Assembly: GCA_016801885.1 (NCBI GenBank) | Contig: CM028887.1 | Coordinates: forward strand, 21,149,615-21,213,614 | DNA: 64,000 bases | Source of the DNA: Toxotes chatareus | Lineage: Eukaryota > Chordata > Actinopteri > Toxotidae | Reading direction: 5' to 3' | Made by a program: the position numbers and the translations under genes | Shown: positions 46,962 through 60,265 of the stretch, piece after piece | Numbering within the stretch: position 1 is the first letter of the stretch | Layout of the letters: every line of letters begins with the position of its first letter | The notes under the pieces: generated by a model | What the model was told of the DNA's origin: nothing | The model's database searches: none | What the model saw: only the letters and a program-made list of their open reading frames with translations

Positions 46962-49949
46962 CTGAAGAAACAGACAGAGTATTTGAAACCGATCTGTGAC
47001 TGTCCCCCCTGGGATGGCTGTAGGGTGACGTACCACCGATCGCTGAAGGATCACGAGCCCCAGGCTCTAAAATTCTCATCAATGAAATGCACACCATCCC
47101 GACATGTCAATCACAGCAAATAATGATCGCTTGGGAGGCCAGAGGTTGCACAGGGCTGCATTGGGCTGCTGGGACTGAAAGGACTGCAGGGTGGTAGGGG
47201 GCCTGGAATTGAGTTAAGTACAGAATACAAGAATAACTACATAATAATAAAGACAATATAGTTTCAATTCACATCCCATTCAAGAGACTGGACACTTTAA
47301 CAAGAGCACATTTACTCTGCTTTCAAACATGAAATATGAAATACATGAAGGACTGTACAACAATTTCAATTTTAAAGGCACACATAAAAACATTATGATT
47401 AGGTCAAAGGGAGACTGTAAAATGGATAGCAAAATAGCTGTTTTATTTTGGGTGTGTTGAGGATTATTGTCTCTTTTGGCAAAATCATACAGTGTGTTGT
47501 CTGCAATAATCACCTAACCATTTAGAGACTTATAAACAAGGCAGACAGTTTTATCAAGGTTTGTCTTATTGCTTTGGCAGGGAAAAAATGGTATTTTTGT
47601 CTCATTTTCAAGCATTTCATGCTATTTTAGCTACTTTCAACTATGGCCAGAAAGAAAACAAAGCTACTCAGAAATATGTCTGAGAGATCGTATGCACCTA
47701 CGCACAATAAAAATGTACCCTAAGGACATCACTATACTGAATTTGATCTACCGAGCTGAACAATTTTTCATTCCTTCAGTTGTCTTGAAGCATGCACACC
47801 ACCATCTGTCTTCCCAGAAATCAATGCAACAATCTGTTTAACAGATACCTCAAATAGCTGAAAAACGAAAGATGTTGCCGTAAATCTATCACTGTTTCGC
47901 CAGAATGTCACGAACAGAGAGACGGCATCGCTGCTATTTTGTTTTTCTTTGATATGGGATTGGACAGAATGATACGTTTTTCAGAGCAGGCTTCAGATCA
48001 ATGGATTAAAGTGAATTTGTGTTCTATACCTCCAGTGGTTAAACTCACAGAACCTGTAATGGGTTCAATGGCCCTGTCAGCATCTACAGACATGTTCACA
48101 CACCACACACAAAAAAATGAGAACTGCCACACTTCTGGAGTCTATTACATTTGCCCCTTTACCTTTGAAAAATATACATTTTGTTCCCATATGAGGCTCA
48201 GGAGGCATGTTGAACTTCACCCTGACAGGGGCAGCAGCTTGACCCCTTGTGCAGCATAGGAGGCATTCTTTCTCCCCTTGTGTTGTTATTTTTCACAGCC
48301 AGCCTCCAAGGTCAGGACACCTAAAGCCCGGGTGGTCCGGGCACTTTGTCTGCTGAGCATGTGTGTCATCACCAGCCTCAATATCTGAGGGCCCCGGCCT
48401 GCGAGCTAGAATATTTGTCAGCTGATAGCTTCAAAGAACAACGAGCCAGAGACGGCAGTCATATGCTAGATTCTTATGCCCGCACCACAGTGCAGAAAGG
48501 CTGTGACCCACAGGTAACATCTCCAAAACCCAACCACATGAACAACAGACTGAAACCACTGAGTGGTCCAATCAACAAACTCTTGTTTTAACACAGATTA
48601 AAACACCTTTGTTGTATCAAGAATGAATCAACAAAACCTTGAAATGAGGTTGTGATCCATCCACGATTATGTCTCGCAGCTACCCTTGCCATGTTGCGTG
48701 TAATTTGACAATCTGCAACAGCATCACTCTGAATCTATGCTGTCACCAGCAGTGGAGGGCATAGCTGGGAAAAGAGGCCCATGATTAATAGGAGATGAGA
48801 GTGGTATTTGTACGAGCCACATGAAAACGAAGCTCAGACCAGAGATATGAGATGTGACCAGAGCCTCTGCATTCAATCAGTGAGGACAACAGACTGGAGG
48901 GGTGATGTAATGGGCATAGAAAAGGATAGGTGACAAGTGAATATGCTTTGAGTGCTACGAGAAGCTGCAGCTCATTCTGCTGAACCCCTCACAACAGACT
49001 ATGCGTACTGTCCACCTTACTGGCATGCCAGACGCATCTGCATCGTAGAAAAATATGTTCGGCTTCGAATATGAATACCACAACCACAATCCTGAACAGC
49101 CAAAGATGTGCAAAGGACAAACTGTGAAACCAGAGAATCACATCACAAAAGTTAGTGTTGTGCAAATTTGTACAAATGAACTAAATATCAGGTCGTGCAA
49201 CTTGCATATGCTCATGTTTTTCTCAAAACAATTTTACAGAAATGTGGCCTTCTCCATCTGAGTGGAGTTACATTTGGGAAATACCAGAGGATGTAGGAGA
49301 AGAGTTGTGCAATCTAATATTTATTCATGTCATTTTTCTAATGGGCTTCAAAGCATTGAAATGTTGCAGCTTTGCACCTCATTGTGTGTGCTCTTTGTTG
49401 TCATTGATATGGAAATTTATTTTAATAATTTAAAACGGACTAATCTAAATTACTCACCTCACATGGGTTCTATGTGCCTTAATACTGTCCTCCTGCCTAA
49501 GTCGGACAGCCGATTCCGAAGAGGGGGGAAACATACTGTGCTTGAGTGAACAGCTTGAAGTGGCTTTTGAGTTCATGACTCAGTGGAGCAGCAACGTGGC
49601 CTTGGAGTCATGCTGAATGAACCACCAGGCCTGTCAGTGCAATGATGGATACCAGCGGAGGGGTCACACCATGCTCAGCTCCGGCACTCGACAATAGGTC
49701 CTTCACATAAGTCCTCCCGCCTGATCAACAATACAACTATCGCACAACACCGAGTGGAAACAGCTGTGCCAGTGCCATCTGAGGAGAGAAGATAAATCCA
49801 AATGTCACCTTGATTTTTATTTGTCCATTTAATATCATGGTTTAATTAAGTAAACCAGATCTTTGTAAAATAAGTAAATAAAAATGGAGTTTATGCCCTA
49901 AGAAATTGTGTGCATTCTGCATATGCCCCAAAAACCAGTTTACTTTGAG

Positions 49950-50165
49950 CTAAAATCATGTTAACGTGGTAACGTTTAGCAGGTATAATGTCAACATGTT
50001 CACCATCTTAGTTTAGCATGTCAGAAGGTATTTGATCATTAAAAAAATATATAGTACCGGACAAATTAAAACTTAAGCCCGAGTCACTAAAGTCACTAAG
50101 ATTCATCCTCCATGGACCATGAAGGTCTGTACTAAATTTCATGACAATCTGATAAGGCGTGAAAA
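49950..50165 (+). repeat. Copy of a common percomorph interspersed repeat
   Basis: Phrases GTTTAGCAGGTATAATGT, CACCATCTTAGTTTAGCATG and ACTAAATTTCATGACAATCT match a repeat I remember as abundant in spiny-rayed fish. It is partial and diverged. Confidence 0.65.
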
Positions 50166-51494
50166 TGTGTCTACATGCCATGTTGTTAGTTATGTCACTT
50201 TAAGGTGATATTATTATTATTATTATAAAAATAGAGTTACATGCATGAATATATCTACATTTAATCTCACTCAGTACTATGGTTTCTATCAACATTGTAT
50301 GTTGTACAGTAGTTGTGTGTTTTACATCCTGAAACTGCTGAGAAGAAACTGATTTTACACGCACCTGTTTACCATTTGATTTGATACCTGATATGATCAG
50401 GATTCCTTTGCCATTGTTGTGGTTGTAGTTGTTTTCTACATGGACATTTGTTAAAATTGACGTTTCATGATGCGATAAACATGGTGCGACCCACAGTTTC
50501 TCATGATGAAATTCAGTTGTAGAAATTTTATACTGATTAACCTTCCTCGAAGACTGACCTTGGTGTGTTTTTCTTTCTCCAAAGCGGTTGGTAGACGGCA
50601 CTGTGTGACAGGCCGTAAATCAGAGATTCCAGCTGAAGTGATGTCAGTGCTTTGCATCGTGTGTTGTCACTTCATGCTGTGAAGACATGTGGACACGTGG
50701 TCACAACTCTCTCAGGGCACACACCCCTCAGTCCCCCAAAAGATTTATCATGGGTTTAAGTAGTCAGATCCACATGGGCATGCACATATGCATGGTATAT
50801 ATCTTTCAGCACAGCAGTTTAACATATATTCACTTATATTTTCTTTGCTAAATTACAGGGGAAAAAAATCTATTAATTTGAGACCAAACTCCATTTGAGA
50901 TTTACTTCACTTAGCTTCTCTGTGAAGCACAGCAATCTAAAGCATACAGTGACATCACCCATGTATGCATATGTCCATGTATATGTATAGACATACCACA
51001 GAACTGTAAAAATGTTTACCATTTACTATTTATAGAGTTGCCTGTCCGTGTGTGGCTATTTTTCAGGCCATACCACTGTTTGTGAATAGCTGACCTGTAT
51101 AACCAGAAGTATATGAAAAGCTCAACTGTGTCGGTTCAGCTAATGGCTCCTCGCTTCTGGGAACCCCAAGGCAATGCATACTCTAATAAGTATGCACGAT
51201 TCATACATAAAATTTATGGTGACACATGACAGTTAGCATCTGTGTTAGCTTTATCACCACAAGCAGTCGACTGGGCTGAGGTCATCAGACGAAACATAAT
51301 ATCAATAAGCTTCCAGAGATCAGGTTGAATCTATGCTGAACCATATCAATGCAAAGTTGTTTGGGGCATAATGATCTTAAAGTAATGATATTCCTGGCAG
51401 GACAAATAGAGAAAGTGGATGTGTATATGAATTAGTAAAGATAATTATTCTTTGTATTAAGGAAGACAGAATTGAGAAATTCAAGCAAATGCAG

Positions 51495-51775
51495 ACCTGT
51501 GCCTTTAAGCAGTAGTTTGATATTTTGGAAAATAAGCTTTTTTACTTTCTTAGATGTTAGATGATAAGACTGACACCATTCTCACGTATATGAAACTGCA
51601 GGCAGCAGCTGGTTAGCTTAGCTAAAGACTGGAAACAGGTGGAACTGCTAACACCTCAAATGCTCATTGATTAACACAATATTTTGTGGCAAAATTTGAG
51701 CAAAACCAAAGCATAAGAACATTATGTTGTGGGTTTTTACAGGGGCTTATGTGCCAGTCACTTTTTTTTTTTTTA
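51495..51775 (+). repeat. Copy of a common percomorph interspersed repeat
   Basis: Phrases GCAGCTGGTTAGCTTAGC, AAAGACTGGAAACAGGTGGA and TTTTTACAGGGGCTTATGTG, in the order seen in other fish genomes (from memory). It ends in a T-run. Confidence 0.7.
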
Positions 51776-53589
51776 AACAGTTGATGTAGAGACAAACAGC
51801 AAACGTGGGGAGAAAGAAGGGTACAACATGCAGAAAAGGTCAGAAGACAAAAAGTGGACGTTGCAGTGCTGTGGTGTGCATCTTAGCCAACTTTGGTTTT
51901 TGTACTGATTAAACAAAGGAGATGTAACATGTAAATCAGTGTGCTTTGCAGGTGCTTTGCAGTCCATGTACTTACTGTTAAATAGATCTGAAACAGAGTG
52001 AATATTATGTGCTCTTTACGGTCTTAAATTCAGAAAGCTGTCTGGTTTGCAGATAACACCTAATTCCACAGCGCACATGAGGCAAACGACTTGAATATTT
52101 TCAAATAGTAATACAAATACTTACCTTAAAATACACAAAGGTGGGTGCATCATGTCCTCAAGGAGAAAGGAAACGACACCATATTTTTTGTCACTGGGCC
52201 TTTTTCGGATGGGATATATATACAGTTTGTTTAAAGAATGATTCTGTGTAATCTATCATTTCAAATGATCTGATATGATTCTTATATATTAGTGCATTTA
52301 TAAAATCTGAAAGGCCAACATTTTGAAAGCTGTCAGACATAAATAAATACTATCACACTCCAAGCTGCTGATTCTAACTTGAAACAATATCTGCTCAATC
52401 TCCAATGGCTTTTCAGTGCTACAGATGGACCTTATGCTACCTATTAGTTACTATAAACCTCAGAAAGGCCTGATAACTGACAGTCTGCATATATCCAAGC
52501 CAAGAAGCAATACAATCTGTATCCGAAAGCTTTTATGACTTATAGGGATTTGTATTATCTGTGCTGCTCAAAATTTACAACCACAATTTTTCACGGGTAG
52601 CAAGACAGTCCCAGTTTAGTTAAGTTTTATTGCCTTCTTCAAATTCCTGTTGCCAATTTCTCAGTCGGTGTTTCAGCAGAATCCTTTGGACACGATTCTG
52701 AGAAAAGAACCTAAACAATTCACATGAACTCCTGGTGGTCACAGACAGACACAGCATGGAGCTGTCTGATGTACTAAAAATGTATTACATACAGGTATTA
52801 TGTACTATATAAAAAGTGTATTACATCTGTAGTTATACATGGCAGCTAATTTAGATGTCGAGTTGATGGTTTATGGTTATTAACCCCGGCGCTGTGACTG
52901 AGTCATCATGTTTTTATTTACCGGTAATTTCATCACCCAAGATGGTGCTACAGATGGAGCTGTACATTTGTTGCTTTATTTAAACAGATGCAACTTGCTA
53001 TAAAACTGTCAGCACTAGGAATCTGGAGCTGAGGTAATGAATGATGATCTACCTTTGATTTGCAAAGCTGCTTACTGACTCATGTTGCTTATATAAAGAG
53101 GTTGACCTACAACCATTAAAGTAAGTTTCATGCCTTTTTGTCCTTGTCACATTAAAACACATTATTCTGTTCTTGTGTATTTAGCACAGGTAAGAGAGTC
53201 AAAATGCTTTTATAATTCTGAAAACGTTCGGCTCATAATATGCACCACCATAACAAACATAGCGGGGAAGGGGTTATTTAACGCCAGCTTTTACTTGGGC
53301 TGATGCACAGTAAAGAAGAACCTATTTTTAAGGAATGGAGGCCATACGGCACATTAACCCCTGAGGTCAGGTCTGATATGCAAACCCACCCCAGCTAAAA
53401 TAACTCCTCTGACCTCATGCTAGGCAAAATAGATCAGAGCCTGTGAACCTGGGTAACAGCTCACCTCCGAGAGACACGTCTAGTTTAGTCACCGATATAC
53501 AGATAGGAGACAATTTAAAGGAAAGACCTGAATAAATGAGTGGAGAAGCGCTTAAGCAAATGCAAAGGGCATGAGAGGTTGCTAAATGG

Positions 53590-53865
53590 TTTCATCTAAG
53601 CCTGCAACTGATTATTTTCATTATCGATTTATCTGTTGATTATTTTCTTCATCAATCAGTTAATTGTTGAATGCCAGAAAATGGTGAAAAATACTCCTCA
53701 CTAATTCCCAAAGCCCAAAATGACATCTTCATAATGCCTGTCTTGTAAGACCAATGGTCCAAAGGCATAAGGTTTTGGTTTATTATCATTTGATGAAGAA
53801 GAAAATCAGGTAATCCACACAACTGAGGCTGGAACAAGAGATTTTTTGGCATTTTGGCATACGAT
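53590..53865 (+). repeat. Copy of a common percomorph interspersed repeat
   Basis: Starts CTGCAACTGATTATTTTCAT and continues with CCAGAAAATGGTGAAAAAT, AAAGCCCAAAATGACATCTT and a GGCATTTTGGC end. The family layout is recalled from other percomorph genomes. It is non-coding. Confidence 0.7.
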
Positions 53866-54419
53866 ATACTACTGTCATGGGTTGTTTTAATTCAAATTAT
53901 TCTTTGTAACATTGTGGGTCATCATAGAAAAGTGTAAACTCGTGATATGTTGACAAAATCCAGGTTGTAGCCCCATTTTATGCCTCTCATATCCTTACAT
54001 TTTAGTCAGAGAGCTAAGCATAGACACAGTCATGCTTTGAGCCGAAGGCTAACGCAAGTGTCAAAATGCTCAAAACGTCCCTCCAGAGACTTGTTGATTA
54101 AAGCCTCTCTGATGGTTCATGGAGGTCCAACATTTTAACAAAACTCTATCTGTTGGTTTTTCCTTTAGTTACCACCCATCTGTATTAATACACTCTATAC
54201 TGTATAGTTTTAGGCTTTCCATTTAGTAAACGTCATTAATGCCTGCTAGAGCCAAGAGACAAATTACCATCCAAGGATTTCATTGAAGTCCTATCATCTC
54301 TTGACACTGGCCATAAATCACTGAATCAGCATGTCCCCGGTGCTTAAAAAGGCTAAAGCACGGGTAAAAGGGCCTTGGGTCAGTACTCAATGTACACTGA
54401 GGACAAACTGATATTGACT

Positions 54420-54600
54420 ATGAGGGGAATGAACACTTTGCTCAACCTGCTGAAAGGCCTAATAGATTAGGGGCCCCTGGACAAGCCTCTTGTCAGTCCT
54501 TCTTTCTCAGTGACCTAATGTACCCAGAACAGCTGTGTGAGGGCGCTTAGCAGTTAGGCCAGAATGACAAGTCATTGCTCAGCTTGATATATGAACTATT
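54420..54600. other. Candidate conserved non-coding element upstream of the coq7 3' end
   Basis: Compact non-repetitive block with AAAGGCCTAATAGATTAGGG and AATGACAAGTCATTGCTCAG (TGAC/GTCA dyad). It is about 600 bp beyond the coq7 stop. Texture only. Confidence 0.25.
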
Positions 54601-54969
54601 ACATGTGAAACAGGAGAGTTTGTTGAAGGGTATGATGGCACGACTATGCTAGTATCAATATGTCCTTATCATGTGTATTTTAGGTATTGATCTTTTAGTC
54701 AAAGGCAAGCGAAAGATCTTTAAGTGCAGGTAAACACAGTCCATTCCTGCATGTGCAGAAACCGGACTACTGAGGAACATCAAGGCAGAATAAAAGTATT
54801 CAAAGATCTTAGGTAACTGCAATACATGTTCAGTAAGCTCACAACATCGTAATTCAAAAGCAGTTGTTTCACCAACATCACTTATCAGGCAGGCAGCCTC
54901 TCAACAAGAGAACTGTAAAAAAACAAACATAGAAAGATTTACACTCACAAAGCAGAGTAGAGTTCTGCC

Positions 54970-54975
54970 ATTTAA
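54970..54975 (-). terminator. coq7: Possible poly(A) signal ATTAAA of coq7
   Basis: TTTAAT on the plus strand, ~220 nt after the coq7 stop codon. No canonical AATAAA was seen closer, so this is a weak call. Confidence 0.35.
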
Positions 54976-55195
54976 TTCAGGAAGGTGACCTCCACCAACT
55001 TAAACAGTCCATGAATTATATACTGTACAAAGCAATAAAAATTCAGGTTCATGTAGATAACTGTGAATGTTTGTATACAACACTTGAAATCTGGCAAAAC
55101 TGGTACAACAAACAGTTCAATTTAACCCATTTACAAAGACTGAGTCAAGATATCAAAACAAACTCTTGAAAAATGTAACTGTTTTAAATACAGAG

Positions 55196-55707
55196 TTAGA
55201 CACGTTGAGAAACATATATTGCAGCTTTGCAGCCTAACTGTATTACATTTTTAAGTAGCCAGTATCCAGGTAGCTGAAATAAAAAAAAGAAATAAAACAT
55301 ACTGAGATCACAGTGGTATTAGTACTTATTTCAGTTTAACTGAAGATGTGTTTTGATCATCTTTTAGTGAAAGTTAATTTTCTTCATTTCCTTGATACAT
55401 GACAGATCTTGGTAAAATAAACGCATAATGAATGAATGACATTTAACAAATTACCACATTAATAACCGACTAAGATTATAAAATATACTTACTGTTTCAG
55501 CATCATGCTCCAGTCCTGTATCATGATGGTCCATCTCATCGTCTCTGAATTCCTTAATAACCTATTGAAATACATCCCCAGACATTCATTGAGAAAGTGA
55601 CCTTATTAAGATTTCACTCCTGACTTTCACTACACAAACCTACCTTCATGTGTTGGGTGCTGGTATGGAAAATATCTTGGTATTCTAGTCACTCTTGAGC
55701 TGTGAAA

Positions 55708-55743
<36 letters not shown>

Positions 55744-58101
55744 CAGTTGCATTTACCAGTGAAAAAAATACCGAACCTGGTTTATGGGGAATTAGTCATG
55801 TGCTGTGATGTGTACAAATTACAGAAACTACTGTAGCTTGTGGAAATGTGTCCAAACTAGAAAAGACTGTGATGATTCAGCTGAATAAAAAGCACTGAAA
55901 AAATGTTTTTAAAAAAATCACACTATTAACTTGGGTACTTATACTAAATGAGTATAACTGTGCAAATAAATCTGAACGGACTCTTTAGAAGTAAAAGGAA
56001 AATGAAACCCACAATGACATGACACTGTGGACCAGTGTAATTATATCTAACTGAAAACAGCCTCACCTTTTACTGTTCACCTCACTACTTGACACTGTAG
56101 TAGATTACTGCTGTAGGAACTATTCAGTACTCTTAAGTTACACAGAAAACAGTGATTGACTCACGTTTAAAAGTTCAGTGTATCTCTCTGGGTCTTTCTC
56201 CATCAGAGCTCTTATCTGACTGTTGTAGTGCTCTGAGATACTCTCCTCCACCGCCACAGTGCACGCCATGGCCCCTTCTTTCCCCAGCAGTGCAGTGGAC
56301 GCCCCTAGCAGATATTTCAAACAAGAGAAGTGCACGGTTTAGATTTGATAAAGCAACACCTGACTATACATGAAAACTGCAGCAGACTAACTAGTGAAAT
56401 AAGGTTCAACCTCAGCAACATAAAATTACTTGTTTATATGTCAGTCAGATTTTACATCAAGTTCTAATATGTGAGTAAACAAATACAGACATGAAGACAA
56501 AAGCTTCTTAGTTTTCTCTTACAACAGACACGTCTTTAACCTGAGGAATATCAGGATTCAAGCTAAGGCATGATTTAAAACTGAGACAGAAATCTTTTAT
56601 AGCTTAGTTTTGCTCTTCATAGTAAGTAAACAATCCAAACTTGCTGTCTGTTTATGAGCCGTACCAACCTAATACAAACCCAGCGACGTTCCAGAGGGGT
56701 AACAGTGCTGTAGGCCTAACTCTGTTCTCTGCCAGAATTTCATTGAATTTCTCAAGGTGTTTCTTCTCTTGGTTCCACATTTCCTAAAAGAAAAGTAAAC
56801 ACATACATGGAGTATTGAAAATGACACAATTATACTCATGTTGAACACAGATGAACAATTATTTTTCTTACTGAGCTAGATGCAGTTTCTCCATGCTTGA
56901 GTCCAATAATGACACTTGTGGGTGAAACGTTAAAGTCACACTTAGAAGAGAGTAAAAATACAACCAAGCTTTCAGATTCACCCCATTTGCCCACATTAAA
57001 ATCTACAGTCAGATCTAAACATTGAGAAGGGACAACAGAAAGTTAAGAGTGAATTTCATGGTTCTACTAAATTGAAAAACCTTGTTGTGGAGAAGTCTGA
57101 ACTTTATAATGTCACAGCCAAAACCAGCCCCATTGGTCACACTGTTCTGTGTGTGGCCCACATGATGTCAAGTGCTTTGCCATGAGGAACCATCAGTATG
57201 AACTGTGGTCTAAAGCAGGTTAAAGAACAGTGATGTAGTTCACAAATGAAGCAGCACACACATTGTTGACAGTGGACAGACAGACTGTCCTACTTTAAAG
57301 CTACGTGTCACACTGTGGCCACACCTGGATGAGAGGTGCAGTCCTGGATCGACCCAACACTGCCATCTGTCCGGCGTAGATGCGGTTGGCACCATATTCA
57401 CCCGCGTGGTCCACGCGCAGGATTCGGTGCAGCATCTCTTTCTCGTCGCTGTCGCGCGGGGGCGGAACTACGCTGTAGGCACGTGAGCTCTGCCCCAGGG
57501 GCGCTGTTACACCAAACACGACAGAAACATAACGTTAGTAACTTCGGTTATTCTGTGGCCATGAAAACCGTTGGCTCCTTCCAGAAACCTCACGGCGCAG
57601 AGTGTGTCCCCACTAGCAGCTAAAACATTTGAAAATCATGTTGAAGACATTATTATATATTCGGTTTCATGTCCAGACGAATTTGCTTAGAACACACTAA
57701 ATATTATGTGAAGAAAAAAGAAAAGGAAAAAGTGTGGTCCGGACTGCACACTGCTGAGGACTTTCTGTTCCTCTGTAAAGAAAAATAACAACCGTACCGT
57801 CTAACAAACAAGACTGTCATGAAACACTGACAGTGTGCATAACGCCCCTGTTACACTGTGAGCCTGGACTTACAGCATACTTAGAGTAATAACGGTGACA
57901 ATGGTAGACACTGCAGACACGCTGACCACATTAGATAAGTGTTTTTAGCATTGTAGCACGTTAGCTCTTAGCTGTCGTAGCTGAAGTTATTTAAAAAAAA
58001 AAACACTGCTTCTTACCTCTGCATTTTAAACACTGACGTATCATCACTGGACCGACAATCTGAGACCAGTCGTATAAAGCTGTATGTGTGGCTCTTTGCA
58101 T
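55196..58101 (-). CDS. coq7: 5-demethoxyubiquinone hydroxylase, mitochondrial (COQ7)
   Basis: Di-iron hydroxylase of ubiquinone biosynthesis. It converts demethoxyubiquinone to demethylubiquinone at the matrix side of the inner mitochondrial membrane, in the COQ complex with COQ9. Coding exons on the minus strand: 58101-58017, 57503-57325, 56783-56669, 56304-56165, 55561-55493, 55273-55196. They total 666 nt (221 aa; human 217). The N-terminal ~45 residues are variable, Arg-containing and poor in acidic residues up to about residue 45, consistent with a targeting peptide. The core starts LHRILRVDHAGEYGANRIYA. All six metal ligands by family alignment are present: Glu64, Glu94 and His97 (EKKH), Glu146 (AVEES), Glu182 and His185 (EMDH). 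The start ATG lies in an ACCATGC context. The C-terminus (LPGYWLLKNVIQLGCKAAIY, then VSQRV) is diverged but aligns to family length. The intron 3 donor is GTTGGT, a weak site; the others are standard. Confidence 0.97.
55709..55742. repeat. (GT)n microsatellite in a coq7 intron
   Basis: About 16 GT units, between coq7 exons 4 and 5. Confidence 0.95.
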
Positions 58102-58894
58102 GGTGGATAATTTACAGTTTAACTTCCCGTGTTATCAAAGAAAAACTGTCATTGAATGTCAGAGGGTGGACTCGGCGCAGACGTATGACGTAACCGCGTT
58201 ACGACTTACTGTTGTGCAAGCCTTTCAGTTTAGAATTGAAAGTCCCATTTGTTTTTACAGAGGTAAAATTATTTCTGACCTGCCGACCTATGCAGAACCT
58301 GTCAATTTTATTAATATCATTATAAAGAGATGACCTCTAGTTCCTGTTTATGGAGTTCTTGCTCGAGATGTTACCTCCAACTGGAAAGGCTTAGGGTTGT
58401 GAATAAATGAATAAACACATCAGTAGTCGAGTAAAACCACCACGTTTGCAGTCATAGTGAAGCATGATTGTTTCATTTTTCATATTTTGTCAGCTTGCAG
58501 ATTCAGGGTTTGTCCCTAGATGGCAGTACCTTACAGATGTTAAGCTTAAAAAGATGAACATCTACACAAAGATGTTTAAATTCACAAATAAACTGAGCTG
58601 TATATTGTTAGTCTGTAGAGGTAACAGGTCAATAATAAGTTGGAAGGCCTAAAATATTCAGCATAAAGGCACATACAGTTCATTTAGGGAGTAAGGAGAG
58701 TGGATGAAAGGCACCAACTAACCAAGACAAACATTTTAAAAGTTGTTGAGTCAATATGTAAAATAAAACTAGGATAATCTTTGACATATGAGCATTGTTT
58801 GCTTTTTTTTTTTTTTTTTTTTTAGCTCACAACATTGTTAGTTCTTTTTTTACATTTTCTTTTAATTTGGATTGTGTCACTCAGAGGGGTTTGT

Positions 58895-59105
58895 TATATA
58901 ATCATCCATCCAGTTTAAATAGCTGAATGTTACAGTGCAACATCACAGAATCATCTGGAGTCTATCTCAGCATCCCAGGCAGGTCACTAGTCTGTCACAG
59001 GGCAAACACAATGCACAAACAAACCAACACTTAACAGGTAATTTAGAGTTCATGTAGTTCACCTGACCCACATATCTTTGGTCTGTGGGAAGAAACCGAG
59101 CATTT
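58895..59105 (+). repeat. Fragment of a widespread teleost interspersed repeat
   Basis: Contains GTCACTAGTCTGTCACAGGG, AATTTAGAGTTCATGTAG and GGTCTGTGGGAAGAAACCGA. The first part parallels GTCGCCAGTCAATCGCAGGG at 62628-62647, and the last parallels part of 5795-5870. Confidence 0.65.
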
Positions 59106-60059
59106 AAAGGAATAAAGTAAATATGGACAATTACCTTTTGGCCAGACACTCTCTGCTTTTCTGTGTCAAACAAATCATGAGTTCATCCTTTGTTTATTCT
59201 TGTTATGTAAGACTAAACCTGACAATAAGGCAATTAAGCAAGTTTGTGGAGTTATTGTTGATGATCTATAGATGGCAGTGTTGCACAGATAAAAGTTGTT
59301 TGAGAAAACCCTTAACTTGTAAACACCTGCAGGTCCCAGTTTTTATCTTTTGTTTCAGTTTCAGTCAAATGTGTCACTGCTCTGTGGCCCTCCAACAAGG
59401 CAGAATGCAGAAAAATTAGACTTCACTTCTTCTAATGCAAATGCATGAAAATAATAATTTAAATATTTTGTGTTTTCTCTGAGCATCTGTAACCATCATT
59501 TGTTTTCATTATATTAGTCAGAATGATTTAATAATGCCTACACGATTTCTGTCTTTGATGACCAGAAAAAAAAAAAACTCAGTTCTTCTGCAGAGCACAT
59601 AAAATAGAGCTGGGGCACAGGAATCCGTGGAATGACGGGGTTGACTGCTGAAGAGCGGTGATGGTCATGAGTAAACAAGGCCAGGACAGTCAATGGCGGG
59701 GTGTGTCGGTTTTGTCTGTGTGTGTATTTGTGGTGAGACACCGGTTATGTGTTTCCCTATCTGTCTGTCTGACTGTGGGTGGCTATGCATGTGTGGCTGC
59801 ACATCGGTACATGTGGTTTGCCTTTTGTCCTTTCTGCGTGCGAAAGCATGTGTAAGTCACAGGTGTGAGCAAGGCTGGATTAACAGCAGGGTAATGCAGA
59901 TCCCCAAGTGCCCCAGAAGCCCCAGGTTCACTGGCTGTTATTTAGTTTTTGTTGATCTAATGGACACAAATTTGTTTGGGATTTTGCAGGAATTTGCACC
60001 ACAACAACATAATATCAAGTAATAGAGATCCTGTATTATTACCAGATCTTGTGGCTGAG

Positions 60060-60265
60060 TCTTGTAACAATCTAGTTTAAAGGGCCACTCAACTGATTAC
60101 TCATAAAGTTCAGTGTTTTCATGGGGAGTATTGATCTGCAGACAGGTGTCTCTGTGGCTCTAGAGGGTGCTGTTCTAAGGAAACAGCCTTGTTGATGTCA
60201 TGTTGTCCTCTAAAGTTGCAGCATGGGAAATGAAGGACCCAGCATATAAGAGACTAAAAGTCAAG
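60060..60265 (+). repeat. Fragment of a percomorph interspersed repeat
   Basis: Phrases AAAGGGCCACTCAACTGATT, TGTGGCTCTAGAGGGTGCTG and CCTTGTTGATGTCATGTTG resemble a dispersed fish family, recalled from memory. Confidence 0.5.

Larger units (their letters stand above)
45550..54960. other. Intergenic DNA between coq7 and the notum gene
   Basis: No further gene was recognised. It holds one exon-like segment (46896-46961, minus), three interspersed-repeat copies (49950-50165, 51495-51775, 53590-53865) and a candidate conserved block at 54420-54600. The ORFs up to 133 codons have no family resemblance. Confidence 0.55.

Noticed and set aside
47939..48259. 106-codon ORF with Cys/His-containing C-terminus resembling a zinc finger
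   Set aside because: The Cys and His spacing does not fit a C2H2 finger, and no flanking exons were found.
50200..50601. 133-codon ORF on the minus strand
   Set aside because: It ends in an Ile run from a TTA repeat, has no family resemblance and adjoins an interspersed repeat.
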